Assembly: GCA_020796225.1 (NCBI GenBank)
Contig: CM036755.1
Location: 45,488,306 to 45,552,305 of the forward strand
Source of the DNA: Arion vulgaris
Taxonomy: Eukaryota; Mollusca; Gastropoda; Stylommatophora; Arionidae
DNA length: 64,000 nucleotides
Direction: 5' to 3'
The notes beneath the pieces are model-generated. The model was not told the origin of the DNA, searched no databases, and saw only the letters and a program-made list of their open reading frames with translations. The position numbers were made by a program, and so were the translations under genes. Below are positions 48,231 through 60,944 of the stretch, piece by piece (the stretch's first letter is position 1; each line of letters begins with the position of its first letter).

Positions 48231-49099
48231 ATTAAAACAAATCTAAAATCTAATTTTAGCATATTTGTCTCCCTAAATTCTCCTAAAACTTAGATTTTCC
48301 CAAATGTCAGTTTTACCGCAATATATTTTGACGGACACCAGGTCAGACTGTTTTAGATTAAATTTTTTGATATTCATTCTTGACCTAATAGCACTGCCCT
48401 CGGGATCCGATGCTGTCAAAGACGTTAGTGTCTTTATTTGTTACTCATATCATCCCCAGCAATCAGTGGCGTAACCAAATGGCTCCCATATCAGCAAGAG
48501 AAAACTTCCTGCTGGCAGACATCATCTAGGGAGGTTGTAAAACTGTGATAAAAATCATCCGAAAATCTCTTGCCAAGTTCAGCCCAATTGCCCTTTAAGA
48601 CTTGAGGGTGAGAGTTTTGTGAACGATGCAGGAAGACCTGTATGAAAGATTGGAGTTAGCTCGTCCAAGTGGGCGCAGCGAAATGCTGGAAACTGTCCCA
48701 AGAGATGGGACATCAGGGCCAAGTAACTGTGTTTCCTTTATCGGTGCCTAATTTGTTAGGCCATAAGGGAACAGTTTTCTTAATTAGCTTCCTGGTTCAG
48801 AAGTTTTCCACGAGGAATTACACAGATAAAGCTGCGGTATTGATCTCTTCAAGCTGGCAGATTTATTTGTCATTTTTATCGGATATTGTCCAGGAATATT
48901 TGCGACACGGCTGACATCAAAAGTATGGAGTTTGAGAGGTGAGTTCTCAACCAATCGAAACGATGTCCATCTTGAAATGACCCCTGCCGGACTGTGTCTG
49001 ACCCCAGGTTCAATAAAGCAGCAAGAAATATAGTGGGACTGACCTCCAAGATTCAAGATTTCTCTCTTGGGGCAGTCGACGTGAAGACAATAAATCAAG
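48231..49099. other. Low-repeat stretch, no gene recognised
   Basis: About 870 bp without known repeats. Open frames of 81 codons (plus, 48669-48914) and 104 codons (minus, 48784-49098) overlap and have no recognised family. One of the two best places in the window to look for unique host sequence. Confidence 0.5.
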
Positions 49100-49385
49100 T
49101 CTAGAGTTTCTCAATATGCAACGCAACATTAAACTGGAGAAAAGTTTCTCAATATGCAACGCAACATCAAACTGGAGATTAGTTTCTCAATATGCAATGC
49201 AATATCAAACTGGATATTAGATTCTCAATATGCAACGCACCATCAAACTGAAGAATAGTTTCTCAATATGCAACGCTACATCAAACTGGATAAAGTTCCA
49301 ATATGCAACGCTACATCAAACTGGAGGAGAGTTTCTCAATATGCAACGCTACATCAAACTGGAGAAGAGTTTTCTATGAACATGC
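49100..49385. repeat. About 38-bp tandem repeat, 7 copies
   Basis: GTTTCTCAATATGCAACGC plus 'ATCAAACTGGAGAAGA', with small gaps. Confidence 0.93.
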
Positions 49386-49409
49386 AACATTATGTTTCAG
49401 TATAATTTT

Positions 49410-49600
49410 CTTTCATCATCATCATCATCTTCATCTTTAATCATAATCATTAATCATCATCCCTATCAGCATAATCACCCTCCTTATCATCATCATAATC
49501 CTCAACATCACTATCATCATACTCATCACTATCACGATCATCATCATCATCATTATCGACATCATAATCAACATCGTTATCATCACCATCATCAACTTCT
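49410..49600. repeat. (ATC)n-type microsatellite
   Basis: CATCAT, ATCACC and ATAATC trinucleotides, imperfect. Confidence 0.93.
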
Positions 49601-49611
49601 AAAATCGGTTA

Positions 49612-49750
49612 AGGCACTGTTGTATGGCGGGGAACAATGATAATAATGAAAGCACAGCTTCACTCAACAATCAGTCAGAAGTACAATAGCAGGCGCCATG
49701 ACTACGTCTTAATTCATAACGAGCGAACTCTGGAAGAAGAAGAAGAAATT
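49612..49750 (+). repeat. Repeat U copy with GAA tail
   Basis: 'TTGTATGGCGGGGAACAATG', 'AATCAGTCAGAAGTACAATA', 'GCAGGCGCCATGACTACG', 'GGAAGAAGAAGAAG'. Aligns with 37890-38018. Confidence 0.7.
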
Positions 49751-49990
49751 ATTATCATTATCTAGCTTGCCAATGTCGGAACTTTTATTCACAAAACTTC
49801 AGCTCTAAATTCCTCCCAGTCTTCCGTGAGATTTCCAGTGTCTGCAGAAGGTATACTCAACTCATCTATGAAATCCTGAACCCATATTTTTTGTTAGTCT
49901 TCCTCTCTACCGTCTGTCCAGTATCACGTTTCCACAAGAACAATCTTCTTCTTCTTCTTCAAAGAATCTTATCGTTTTATATTTCCAAAG
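49751..49990. other. Unclassified sequence with a CTTCTTCTT tract
   Basis: An orphan (CTT)n near 49946-49960 may be a reversed retroposon tail. Nothing else seen. Confidence 0.4.
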
Positions 49991-49992
49991 TA

Positions 49993-50250
49993 CAGGGTGT
50001 TCAACTTAAAAGCAGCCCGTGAATGGAGCCAATCTGGCATATATGTATGGAAATGGGAAGGTTCAGTTATGACGTAGTATAGGTCAAGGTTGTGTGACGG
50101 TGTGTAATTGTTGTGCGGGAAGGGGCGATGAACAAATGTGACGTAGGACGAGTTAGTCAGAACCGGTTTAAATAGTAAATAAACACAACTCAATTTGTAC
50201 CTGGCAACTTTCGAATTGTCATTGAGGCTGCAATTATCTTGAACATCCTG
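49993..50250. mobile_element. Mariner-like MITE, complete, TA target sites
   Basis: 258 bp. CAGGGTGTTCAACTTAAAAG at left and GCTGCAATTATCTTGAACATC near the right end form imperfect inverted repeats, with flanking TA at 49991-49992 and 50251-50252. The interior (GGGAAGGGGCGATGAACAAA) matches the copy at 28179-28632 in reverse. No transposase. Confidence 0.88.
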
Positions 50251-50343
50251 TATTTCATTTTCTTATTTTTCAATTACTTCTTTGCAATTTTAAAACGTCG
50301 TCAAATATCTTTTTTGTTTTTAGTTGCTTTCCTGATATTCTGA

Positions 50344-50605
50344 GCTTTAAAGGGTGTCAAAGCCGAAGGATTGACTTCATTGCACCGGGTTTTATCCCAT
50401 ATGGATCGGTCCCTCTCTGCAGAAATCGCACACCACCTGCCGAGAGTATTGCACAAATCACGAACTCCGTAGCTTAAGCAACAATCCTAGGAGTCTGTGG
50501 GAAAAACTGCACTCGTGAACAGAGCGGCGTGGTCCTAATTCGAACGCACGACCTTCGACTCACAAGGTAAAGGGACTAACCACTTAACCACAGAGATCCC
50601 TTACG
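50344..50605 (-). mobile_element. SINE-M, complete copy with tRNA-like head
   Basis: On minus: 'GATCTCTGTGGTTAAGTGGT' (A box region), 'GTCGTGCGTTCGAATTAGG' (B box), then 'GTGCAGTTTTTCCCACAGAC', 'CTACGGAGTTCGTGATTTG', 'AATACTCTCGGCAGGTGG', 'GCAATGAAGTCAATCCTTC'. It defines SINE-M together with 61430-61685. Confidence 0.9.
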
Positions 50606-50682
50606 TATATTCTGAGTACTCTTCTATAGCATTTGCATTTAAATGCAATAATAAATTTGAGTCTGATTTATCAATAATCCAT

Positions 50683-50742
50683 GCTTCTTCTTCTTCTGTG
50701 AACACTCCATATCGGTTACTTGTTAAACCACTCTTTGTGATA
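50683..50742 (-). mobile_element. SINE-C 3' fragment
   Basis: CTTCTTCTTCTTCTGTGAAC, 'ACTCCATATCGGTTACTTGT', 'ACCACTCTTTGTGAT'. Tail and 3' end only. Confidence 0.72.
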
Positions 50743-50879
50743 ATCCATGCATCAAATCTCTAAGCTGTTATTATGAGGGGAAAACGAGTTATTATAAAAA
50801 TCCATGTTTTTTCTGTATAATATTTTCCTTCCATAGATTTTGTAGTTCTTTAATTTCTGCAGAGGGACAAAAACCCATT

Positions 50880-50968
50880 TTTTAAATGCTACGTCTTTTT
50901 CTGTCGGGGGCATAAAGACAAATCCTAACCTGAACAGTTTCGCGGCCTCTGCACTAGCCAAGCGTCTA
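50880..50968 (+). mobile_element. SINE-O 3' fragment
   Basis: 'TCTGTCGGGGGCATAAAGAC', 'CCTAACCTGAACAGTTTCGC', 'CTCTGCACTAGCC'. Matches 8190-8270. Confidence 0.7.
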
Positions 50969-50984
50969 TTAAATTCTGCAGGAA

Positions 50985-51580
50985 CATGTCCTCCATGTCC
51001 TCCATGTCCTCCATGTCCTCCACGTCCTTCATGTCCTCCATGTCCTCCATGTCCTCCATGTATTCCATGTTCTCCATGTCCTCCATGTCCTCCATGTTCT
51101 CCATGTCCTCCATGTTCTCCATGTCCTCCATGTCCTACATGTCCTCCATGTCCTCCATGTCCTCCACGTCCTCCATGTCCTACATGCCCTCCATGTTCTC
51201 CATGTCCTCAATGTCCTCCATGTTCTCCATGTCCTACATGTCCTCCATGTTCTCCATGTCCTCAATGTCCTCCATGTTCTCCATGTCCTACATGTCCTCC
51301 ATGTCCTCCATGTTCTCCATGTCCTCAATGTCCTCCATGTCCACCATGTCCTACATGTCCTCCATGTCCTCCATGTCCTCCATGTCCTTCATGTCCTTCA
51401 TGTCCTCCATGTCCTCCATGTCCTCCATGTCCTCCATGTCCTACATGTCCTCCATGTTCTCCATGTCCTCAATGTCCTCCATGTTCTCCATGTTCTCCAT
51501 GTCCTACATGTCCTCCATGTCCTCCATGTTCTCCATGTCCTCAATGTCCTCCATGTCCACCATGTCCTACATGTCCTACA
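50985..51580. repeat. 9-bp array (TCCTCCATG), about 66 copies
   Basis: Nonamers with TTCTCCATG, TCCTACATG and TCCTCAATG variants arranged in recurring blocks, so higher-order units exist. The 9-bp length keeps frames open on both strands (Met-Ser-Ser runs); artefact. Confidence 0.97.
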
Positions 51581-51602
51581 CCGCCTAAAAAAGATGTTTA
51601 CA

Positions 51603-52135
51603 GGCAGTAAAGAAAGTTACGACTACCTGTATTGCGCCCAATGACAAAAGCCCATTTCTTCAATGCTATGTCTACCTGTATTGCGCCCAACGACAAAAGC
51701 CCATTTCTTCAATGCTATGTCTACCTGTATTGCGCCCAATGACAAAAGCCCATTTCTTCAATGCTATGTCTACCTGTATTGCGCCCAACGACAAAAGCCC
51801 ATTTCTTCAATGCTATGTCTACCTGTATTGCGCCCAATGACAAAAGCCCATTTCTTCAATGCTATGTCTACCTGTATTGGGCCCAACGACAAAAGCCCAT
51901 TTCTTCAATGCTATGTCTACCTGTATTGGGCCCAACGACAAAAGCCCATTTCTTGAATGCAATGTCTACGTGTATTGGGCCCAATGACAAAAGCCCATTT
52001 CTTGAATGCTATGTCTACGTGTATTGGGCCCAACGACAAAAGCCCATTTCTTGAATGCTATGTCTACGTGTATTGGGCCAACGACAAAGCCCATTTCTTC
52101 AATGCTATGTCTACGTGTATTGGGCCAACCGACAG
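51603..52135. repeat. 49-bp array, about 11 copies
   Basis: Unit 'GCCCAATGACAAAAGCCCAT' plus 'TTCTTCAATGCTATGTCTAC' plus CTGTATTGC. Variants (CTGTATTGCGCC at left, GTGTATTGGGCC at right) change along the array. Several overlapping frames are open; artefact. Confidence 0.96.
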
Positions 52136-52139
52136 CAGA

Positions 52140-52960
52140 CCAATAGCCACTGAAACATTGAAGAAGATTAAATGATAGATTACCAAGATGTCAAGATAAG
52201 AATACAAAAAGGAAAGGGAAACGTTATTGCATTGAGTAAGATATGGAAGTCAAAGGAGATCAAAACAAACACAAAACTGAGAATCTTTCAATCAAATGTG
52301 AAGTCAGTGCTGTTCTATAGCTCGGAGACATGGAAGACAACAAAAGAAACCACCAGAAAACTACAGACTTTCATAAATGTACGGTTACGTATAATAGAGG
52401 GACTGAGATGATATGATAAGATTATGAACGATGAACTCAGAGAAAGAACTAAACAGATACCAGTGGAGAAAGAGCTAAGGAAGAGAAGCTGGCGATAGAT
52501 AGGACATAAATTGAGAAGACCGACCGGAAACATTGCAAAATAGGAACTGTTTTGGAACCCGCAGAGAGAGAGAGAAGATGGAGAAGGCCTAGAAACACCT
52601 GGAGAAGAGAGCTGGAGACTGGTATTAAAAGGATAGATGAAACATAGAAAGAATTGGAAGGGATGGCAAGAGAGAGGAAGAGCTGGAAGAAATTTATTCA
52701 AGACGAAAGAAACCATCAAAAAACGACATATCTTCGCAAATTTACGTTTACGTAGAATACAGGGACTGAGATGGTATGATAAGATTACGAACAATGACCT
52801 GAGAGAAAGAACTAAGCAGATACCAGTGGAGAAAGCGTTAAAGAATAAAGAAGAGACTCTGACGATGGATAGGACACATTGAGAAGACCGACCAGAAGCA
52901 TTAGAAGTTGGAAGGTGGAAGAAGAATAGGAAATTATACATTACAGAAGAAGAAGATAGC
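52140..52960 (+). pseudogene. LINE-K ORF2 C-terminus, two partial copies in tandem
   Basis: First copy: 'KIWKSKEIKTNTKLRIFQSN', 'VKSVLFYSSETWKTTKETTR', 'YDKIMNDELRERTKQIPVEK', 'ELRKRSWR', 'GHKLRRPTGNIAK'. Second copy from about 52690: 'TKETIKKRHIFANLRLRRIQ', 'GLRWYDKITNNDLRERTKQI' and 'GRTH.EDRPEA' across frames. It ends in GAAGAAGAAGATAG. Stops and frameshifts in both. Confidence 0.88.
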
Positions 52961-52969
52961 AACTATTTC

Positions 52970-53865
52970 TAATACGCCATTATGTGGTAAAACCAACACT
53001 AAGAAAAGAACTGTAGACAAAGACTTGACATATCCTAACATTTCGACATTTGCCAATATTCATTAAAGTCACATACATTTCCATAGACTTTGAGAATATA
53101 AATACATCCCTTCAAATCTATCAAATTATAAAACTAAGTTTGACTACAAATTAACACAACAATCTATCCGATGTCTTAAACTGTCTAAATTACACCGTCA
53201 GACTGGTATCAATATCTGTCAATCATTAGATCAGATTGGCTTCAGTATCTGTCAATCAATGGCTACATTCTGGTATCGAGGTTTCCAGGATACAGAGGAA
53301 ACTATTCAAATTCATAGTTTCCATAGAAACGCAAAGGGGGACAATAAAAATCACTAACAGAATAGAGACGTTTGAAATTCTAGGAAATTTATTAAAATTA
53401 GGAACACAATTTAAATGTCCAACTTATTCACTTACGTTCATATTCTGATGGATCTACTGTTGCCTTCATCTTCCACTACCCACTACAGATGTCTTTGTTC
53501 TAACACACACTAAATGTACGGTAATATGAAAATGAATATATCTCTTGGGGTAGCAGTAGCTGGCTGGATCTAAGAATGTTGGTTGCTAAGAGATAAGAGG
53601 CAATTTTAATCTTGAAATCTTCGTAAGGAGTTAATTCTTTTTTTGTTCATGTTTGTTGGTCTACACGCCCTGACATAACAAAACAGTGCTTGTCTTGGTG
53701 TTGAACGAGACTTGCATCAGCTTAAAGAGGCGTTAGTGGGGAGGTGCAACCAGAACTATCAAACTACCATTTAAGGGTATAGCCTATCTTAAACAATTCT
53801 TAAATTTGACATATTTTTCTCAATTTGAATATTCTTGAAAAAATTATTTTCTAAAATGTGTCGAT
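52970..53865. other. Low-repeat stretch, no gene seen
   Basis: AT-rich unique-looking DNA before the 21-bp array. A short internal duplication (GTATCAATATCTGTCAATCA and GCTTCAGTATCTGTCAATCA near 53205-53260) is the only structure noticed. Confidence 0.5.
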
Positions 53866-53869
53866 CTAA

Positions 53870-56388
53870 AATAGTAGTACAGCATACATAAATGTATACA
53901 GCATACAAATAGTAGATTACAGCATACATAAATAGGTATACATTGCATACATAAATAGTAGTACAGCATCATAAATAGTAGTACAGCATACATAAATAGT
54001 AGTACAGCATACATAAATGAGTAGTACAGCATACATAAATAGTAGTACAGCATACCATAAATGTAGTAAGCATACATAAATAGTGTCAGCATACATAAAT
54101 AGTAGTACAGCATACATAAATAGTAGTACAGCATACATAAATAGTAGTACAGCATACATAAATAGTAGTACAGCATACATAATAGTAGTAAGCATACATA
54201 AATAGTAGTACAGCATACATAAATAGTAGTACAGCATACATAAATAGTAGTACAGCATACATAAATAGTAGTACAGCATACATAAATAGTAGTACAGCAT
54301 ACATAAATAGTAGTACAGCATACATAAATAGTAGTACAGCATACATAAATAGTAGTACAGCATACATAAATAGTAGTACAGCATACATAAATAGTATGTA
54401 CAGCATACATAAATAGTAGTACAGCATACATAAATAGTAGTACAGCATACATAAATGTAGTACAGCATACATAAATAGTAGTACAGCATACATAAATAGT
54501 AGTACAGCATACATAAATAGTATACAGCATACATAAATAGTAGTACAGCATACATAAATAGTAGTACAGCATACATAAATAGTAGTACAGCATACATAAA
54601 TAGTAGTACAGCATACATAAATAGTAGTACAGCATCATAAATAGTAGTACAGCATACATAAATAGTAGTACAGCATACATAAATAGTAGTACAGCATACA
54701 TAAATAGTAGTACAGCATACATAAATAGTAGTACAGCATACATAAATAGTAGTACAGCATACATAAATAGTAGTACAGCATACATAAATAGTAGTACAGC
54801 ATACATAAATAGTAGTACAGCATACATAAATAGTAGTACAGCATACATAAATAGTAGTACAGCATACATAAATAGTAGTACAGCATACATAAATAGTAGT
54901 ACAGCATACATAAATAGGTAGTACAGATACATAAATAGTAGTACAGCATACATAAATAGTAGTACAGCATACATAAATAGTAGTACAGCATACATAAATA
55001 GTAGTACAGCATACATAAATAGTAGTACAGCATACATAAATAGTAGTACAGCATACATAAATAGTAGTACAGCATACATAAATGTAGTACAGCATACATA
55101 AATAGTAGTACAGCATACATAAATAGTAGTACAGCATACATAAATAGTAGTAAAGCATACATAAATAGTAGTACAGCATACATAAATAGTAGTACAGCAT
55201 ACATAAATAGTAGTACAGCATACATAAATGTGAGATACAGCATACATAAATAGTAGTAAAGCATACATAAATAGTAGTACAGCATACATAAATAGTAGTC
55301 AGCATACATAAATGAGTAGTACAGCATACATAAATAGTAGTACAGCATACATAAATAGTAGTACAGCATACATAAATAGTAGTACAGCATACATAAATAG
55401 TAGTACAGCATACATAAATAGTAGTACAGCATACATAAATAGTAGTACAGCATACATAAATAGTAAGTACAGCATACATAAATAGTAGTACAGCATACAT
55501 AAATAGTAGTACAGCATGACATAAATAGTAGTACAGCATGCATAATGTGTAAGCAACATAAATGTAGTACAGCATACATAAATAGTAGTACAGCATACAT
55601 AAATAGTAGTACAGCATACATAAATAGTAGTACAGCATACATAAATAGTAGTACAGCATACATAAATAGTAGTACACAACATAAATAGTAGTACAGCATA
55701 CATAAATAGTAGTACAGCATACATAAATAGTAGTACAAAATAGTAGTCAGCATACATAAATAGTAGTACAGCATAAATAAATAGTAGTACAGCATACATA
55801 AATAGTAGTACAGCATACATAAATAGTAGTACAGCATACATAAATAGTAGTACAGCATACATAAATAGTAGTACAGCATACATAAATAGTAGTACAGCAT
55901 ACATAAATAGTAGTACAGCATACATAAATAGTAGTACAGCATACATAAATAGTAGTACAGCATACATAAATAGTAGTACAGCATAAATAAATAGTAGTAC
56001 AGCATACATAAATAGTAGTACAGCATACATAAATAGTGAGTACAGCATACATAAATAGTAGTACAGCATACATAAATAGTAGTACAGCATACATAAATAG
56101 TAGTACAGCATACATAAATAGTAGTACAGCATACATAAATAGTAGTACAGCATACATAAATAGTAGTACAGCATACATAAATAGTAGTACAGCATACATA
56201 AATAGTAGTACAGCATACATAAATAGTAGTACAGCATACATAAATAGTAGTACAGCATACATAAATAGTAGTACAGCATACATAAATAGTAGTACAGCAT
56301 ACATAAATAGTAGTACAGCATACATAAATAGTAGTACAGCATACATAAATAGTAGTACAGCATACATAAATAGTAGTACAGCATACAT
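53870..56388. repeat. 21-bp array (AGCATACATAAATAGTAGTAC), about 120 copies
   Basis: Nearly identical units. The left end and some internal spots (about 53900-54090, 55230-55320, 55515-55570, 55670-55750) carry single-base gains or losses; the right 600 bp is almost perfect. The unit codes MYAVLLF in reverse, so minus-strand frames of up to 586 codons arise; I reject them as proteins. Confidence 0.98.
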
Positions 56389-56457
56389 TTTAGTTGCATC
56401 GTCTTCAAATAACTTGTCCTGGACACAACTTTGCCATCCTAACAGTTCTTTGAAGTG

Positions 56458-56488
<31 letters not shown>

Positions 56489-56499
56489 TATAGATCAGT

Positions 56500-56790
56500 T
56501 GTTCTACCACTGCAGCCGGCATGCTGAAACCATCAGTTATAACGTGAATCCATCTTCTCCGAGGTCTTCCTCTTCTCCACTTTGCCGGGATGCCTACTTC
56601 CATGATGGTCTTATCTAGCCGTTCGTGTCTCTTTATATTTTCTTATTCTTGTTTGATCAGCCAGGTTTCTGTAATTTTGACTTCTTTCTGGGTATATCTA
56701 TTTCTATTCTCTGTCCATGATATACGGAGGACTCTTCTGTAACACTTATATTCTCCTGTCTTCACAAAATTCTAATTGTATACAGTGATA
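56500..56790 (-). pseudogene. LINE-M C-terminal fragment
   Basis: On minus: 'CYRRVLRISWTENRNRYTQK', 'HERLDKTIMEVGIPAKWRRG', 'RPRRRWIHVITDGFSMPAA'. This is a clear LINE C-terminal region, with one frame change. A (TC)n tract lies just left (56458-56488). Confidence 0.87.
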
Positions 56791-56879
56791 ATATTGGAAC
56801 TTCTATTATAAATTTGTAAACATTTTAAAACATTCTGTCTGACTCCAAGAGTGATCCACCAAGGTTAGGACTGTTGTGT

Positions 56880-59800
56880 GGAATAATTCTTCGCCAGAGT
56901 CACCACTGTTTGGGTGGAATAATTTCTTCGCTATGTCACCACTGTTTGGGTGGAATAATTTCTTCAGCTAGGTCACCACTGTTTGGGTGGAATAATTTCT
57001 TCGGCTATGTCACCACTGTTTGGGTGGAATAATTTCTTCAGCTAGGTCACCACTGTTGTGTGGAATAATTTCTTCGGCTATGTCACCACTGTTTGGGTGA
57101 AATAATTTCTTCGGCTAGGTCACCACTGTTTGGGTGGAATAATTTCTTCGGCTAGGTCACCACTGTTTGGGTGGAATAATTTCTTCGGCTAGGTCACCAC
57201 TGTTGTGTAGAATAATTTCTTCGGCTATGTCACCACTGTTTGGGTGAAATAATTTCTTCGGCTAGGTCACCACTGTTTGGGTGGAATAATTTCTTCAGCT
57301 AGGTCACCACTGTTGTGTAGAATAATTTCTTCGGCTGAGTCACCACTGTTGTGTGGAATAATTTCTTCGGCTAGGTCACCACTATTTGTGTAGAATAATT
57401 TCTTCGCTAGGTCACCACTGTTGTGTGGAATAATTTCTTCAGCTAGGTCACCACTATTTGTGTAGAATAATTTCTTCAGCTAGGTCACCACTGTTGTGTG
57501 GAATAATTTCTTCGGCTAGGTCACCACTATTTGTGTAGAATAATTTCTTCGGCTAGGTCACCACTGTTGTTAGAATAATTTCTTGAGCTAGGTCACCACT
57601 GTTGTGTAGAATAATTTCTTCGGCTAGGTCACCACTATTTGTGTAGAATAATTTCTTCGGCTAGGTCACCACTGTTTGTGTGGAATAATTTCTTCGGCTA
57701 GGTCACCACTGTTGTGTAGAATAATTTCTTCGGCTAGGTCACCACTGTTGTGTGGAATAATTTCTTCAGCTGGTCACCACTGTTGTGTAGAATAATTTCT
57801 TCGCTAGGTCACCACTGTTGTGTAGAATAATTTCTTCAGCTAGGTCACCACTGTTGTGTAGAATAATTTCTTCAGCTAGGTCACCACTGTTGTGTGGAAT
57901 AATTTCTTCGGCTATGTCACCACTGTTTGGGTGGAATAATTTCTTCAGCTAGGTCACCACTGTTTGGGTGGAATAATTTCTTCAGCTAGGTCACCACTGT
58001 TTGGGTGGAATAATTTCTTCGGCTAGGTCACCACTGTTGTGTAGAATAATTTCTTCGGCTATGTCACCACTGTTTGGGTAGAATAATTTCTTCGGCTAAG
58101 GGCACCACTGTTTGGTGGAATAATTTCTTCGGCTAGGTCACCACTATTTGGGTAGAATAATTTCTTCGGCTAGGTCACCACTGTTTGAGTGGAATAATTT
58201 CTTCGGCTAGGTCACCACTATTTGGGTGGAATAATTTCTTCAGCTAGGTCACCACTGTTGTGTGGAATAATTTCTTCGGCTATGTCACCACTGTTGTGTA
58301 GAATAATTTCTTCGGCTATGTCACCACTGTTGTGTAGAATAATTTCTTCGGCTAGGTCACCACTGTTGTGTAGAATAATTTCTTCGGCTATGTCACCACT
58401 GTTGTGTGAATAATTTCTTCAGCTAAGGGCACCACTGTTTGGGTAGAATAATTTCTTCAGCTGAGGTCACCACTGTTTGGGTAGAATAATTTCTTCGGCT
58501 AGGTCACCACTGTTTGGGTGGAATAATTTCTTCAGGGTAGGTCACCACTGTTGTGTGGAATAATTTCTTCGGCTATGTCACCACTGTTGTGTAGAATAAT
58601 TTCTTCGGCTATGTCACCACTGTTGTGTAGAATAATTTCTTCGGCTATGTCACCACTGTTGTGTAGAATAATTTCTTCGGCTAGGTCACCACTGTTGTGT
58701 AGAATAATTTCTTCGGCTAGGTCACCACTGTTGTGTAGAATAATTTCTTCGGCTAGGTCACCACTGTTGTGTAGAATAATTTCTTCGGCTATGTCACCAC
58801 TGTTGTGTAGAATAATTTCTTCGGCTATGTCACCACTGTTGTGTGGAATAATTTCTTCGGCTAGGTCACCACTGTTTGAGTGGAATAATTTCTTCGGCTA
58901 GGTCACCACTGTTTGGGTGGAATAATTTCTTCAGCTAGGTCACCACTGTTTGGGTGGAATAATTTCTTCAGCTAGGTCACCACTGTTTGGTGGAATAATT
59001 TCTTCGCTAGGTCACCACTGTTGTGTAGAATAATTACTTCAGCTAGTCACCACTGTTGTGTGGAATAATTTCTTCGGCCAGGTCACCACTGTTTGGGTAG
59101 AATAATTTCTTGGCTAGAGTCACCACTGTTTGGGTGGAATAATTTCTTCGCTAGTCACCACTGTTTGTGTAGAATAATTCTTCGGCCAGGTCACCACTGT
59201 TTGGGTGGAATAATTTCTTCAGCTAGGTCACCACTGTTTGTGTAGAATAATTCTTCGGCCAGGTCACCACTGTTTGGGTGGAATAATTTCTTCGGCTAGG
59301 TCACCACTATTTGGGTGGAATAATTTCTTCAGCTAGGTCACCACTGTTTGGGTGGAATAATTTCTTCAGCTGAGTCACCACTATTTGGGTGGAATAATTT
59401 CTTCGGCTAGGTCACCACTATTTGGGTGGAATAATTTCTTCAGCTAGGTCACCACTGTTGTGTGGAATAATTTCTTCGGCTAGGTCACCACTGTTTGGGT
59501 GGAATAATTTATTCGGCTAGGTCACCACTGTTTGGGTGGAATAATTTCTTCAGCTAGGTCACCACTGTTTGGGTGGAATAATTTCTTCAGCTAGGTCACC
59601 ACTGTTTGTGTAGAATAATTCTTCAGCCAGGTCACCACTGTTTGGGTGGAATAATTTCTTCAGCTGAGTCACCACTGTTGTGTGGAATAATTTCTTCGGC
59701 TAGGTCACCACTGTTTGGGTGGAATAATTTCTTCAGCTAGGTCACCACTGTTTGGGTGGAATAATTTCTTCAGCTAGGTCACCACTGTTTGGGTGGAATA

Positions 59801-60570
59801 ATTTCTTCGGCTAGGTCACCACTGTTTGGGTGGAATAATTTCTTCAGCTAAGTCACCACTGTTTGGGTGGAATAATTTCTTGCTGAGTCACCACTGTTTG
59901 GGTGGAATAATTTCTTCAGCTAGGTCACCACTGTTTGGGTGGAATAATTTCTTCAGCTAGGTCACCACTGTTTGGGTGGAATAATTTCTTCGGCTAGGTC
60001 ACCACTATTTGGGTGGAATAATTTCTTCAGCTAGGTCACCACTGTTTGGGTGGAATAATTTCTTCGGCTAGGTCACCACTGTTGTGTAGAATAATTTCTT
60101 CGGCTATGTCACCACTGTTGTGTAGAATAATTTCTTCGGCTAGGTCACCACTGTTGTGTAGAATAATTTCTTCGGCTATGTCACCACTGTTGTGTAGAAT
60201 AATTTCTTCGGCTAGGTCACCACTGTTGTGTGGAATAATTTCTTCGGCTAGGTCACCACTGTTTGGGTAGAATAATTTCTTCGGCTATGTCACCACTGTT
60301 GTGTAGAATAATTTCTTCGGCTATGTCACCACTGTTGTGTAGAATAATTTCTTCGGCTATGTCACCACTGTTGTGTAGAATAATTTCTTCGGCTATGTCA
60401 CCACTGTTTGGGTGGAATAATTTCTTCGGCTAGGTCACCACTGTTTGGGTGGAATAATTTCTTCGGCTATGTCACCACTGTTTGGGTGGAATAATTTCTT
60501 CAGCTAGGTCACCACTGTTGTGTAGAATAATTTCTTCGGCTATGTCACCACTGTTTGGGTGGAATAATAT
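56880..60570. repeat. 36/37-bp array, about 100 copies
   Basis: Unit 'GTCACCACTGTTTGGGTGGA' plus 'ATAATTTCTTCGGCTAG'. There are at least two variable sites: TTTGGGTGG (37) or TTGTGTAG/GTGTGG (36), and GGCTATGTC, GGCTAGGTC or AGCTAGGTC. Runs of one variant (such as 58551-58850 and 60080-60400) point to block duplications. Largest array in the window. Confidence 0.98.
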
Positions 60571-60689
60571 TTCTCCTTCTTATAACGAGCTAATATTAAT
60601 ACAAAGGCAGAAATGTTATGAATTAAATGCTAAAAGACGTTAAAATACTAGAATCGAAGGACAATACAATTCTGGCGCGATCATGTGAC

Positions 60690-60925
60690 ACAGAGTCAAC
60701 AAACGAATATGAACGACATCATCCAAAACAGATGCTGGTGGTAAATTGAACATGTGATACCCGTGGACGCATATCACAAACACTGCACTGAGATCGACAC
60801 CAGAGGATAAACGAAAACTTGGAAGATCAAAACGACCTGGAGGATATCATTAGAACATGAACTAGTTTAATGAATCACAGCTGGAACATAATAGAGAGGA
60901 CAGATAAGAATATAGAAGAATGGTA
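60690..60925 (+). pseudogene. LINE C-terminal fragment
   Basis: 'LRSTPEDKRKLGRSK' and, in shifted frames, 'KTTWRISLEHELV' and 'MNHSWNIIERTDKN'. The order R.TPE.KRK.GR.K.TW is the LINE C-terminal pattern. Confidence 0.72.
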
Positions 60926-60944
60926 AACATTTGTTACAGATCAT

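Noticed and set aside
48669..49098. Overlapping 81- and 104-codon frames as a possible small gene
   Set aside because: No recognisable domain, opposite-strand overlap, no splice or promoter evidence; kept only as unassigned sequence.
50986..51588. 200-codon Met-Ser-Ser repeat frame and Arg-Thr-Trp frame on the other strand
   Set aside because: The 9-bp array keeps all of these open; not a protein.
53844..56426. Very long minus-strand open frames (up to 586 codons)
   Set aside because: They follow exactly from the stop-free 21-bp unit and exist in several overlapping frames; no start context, domain or codon bias.
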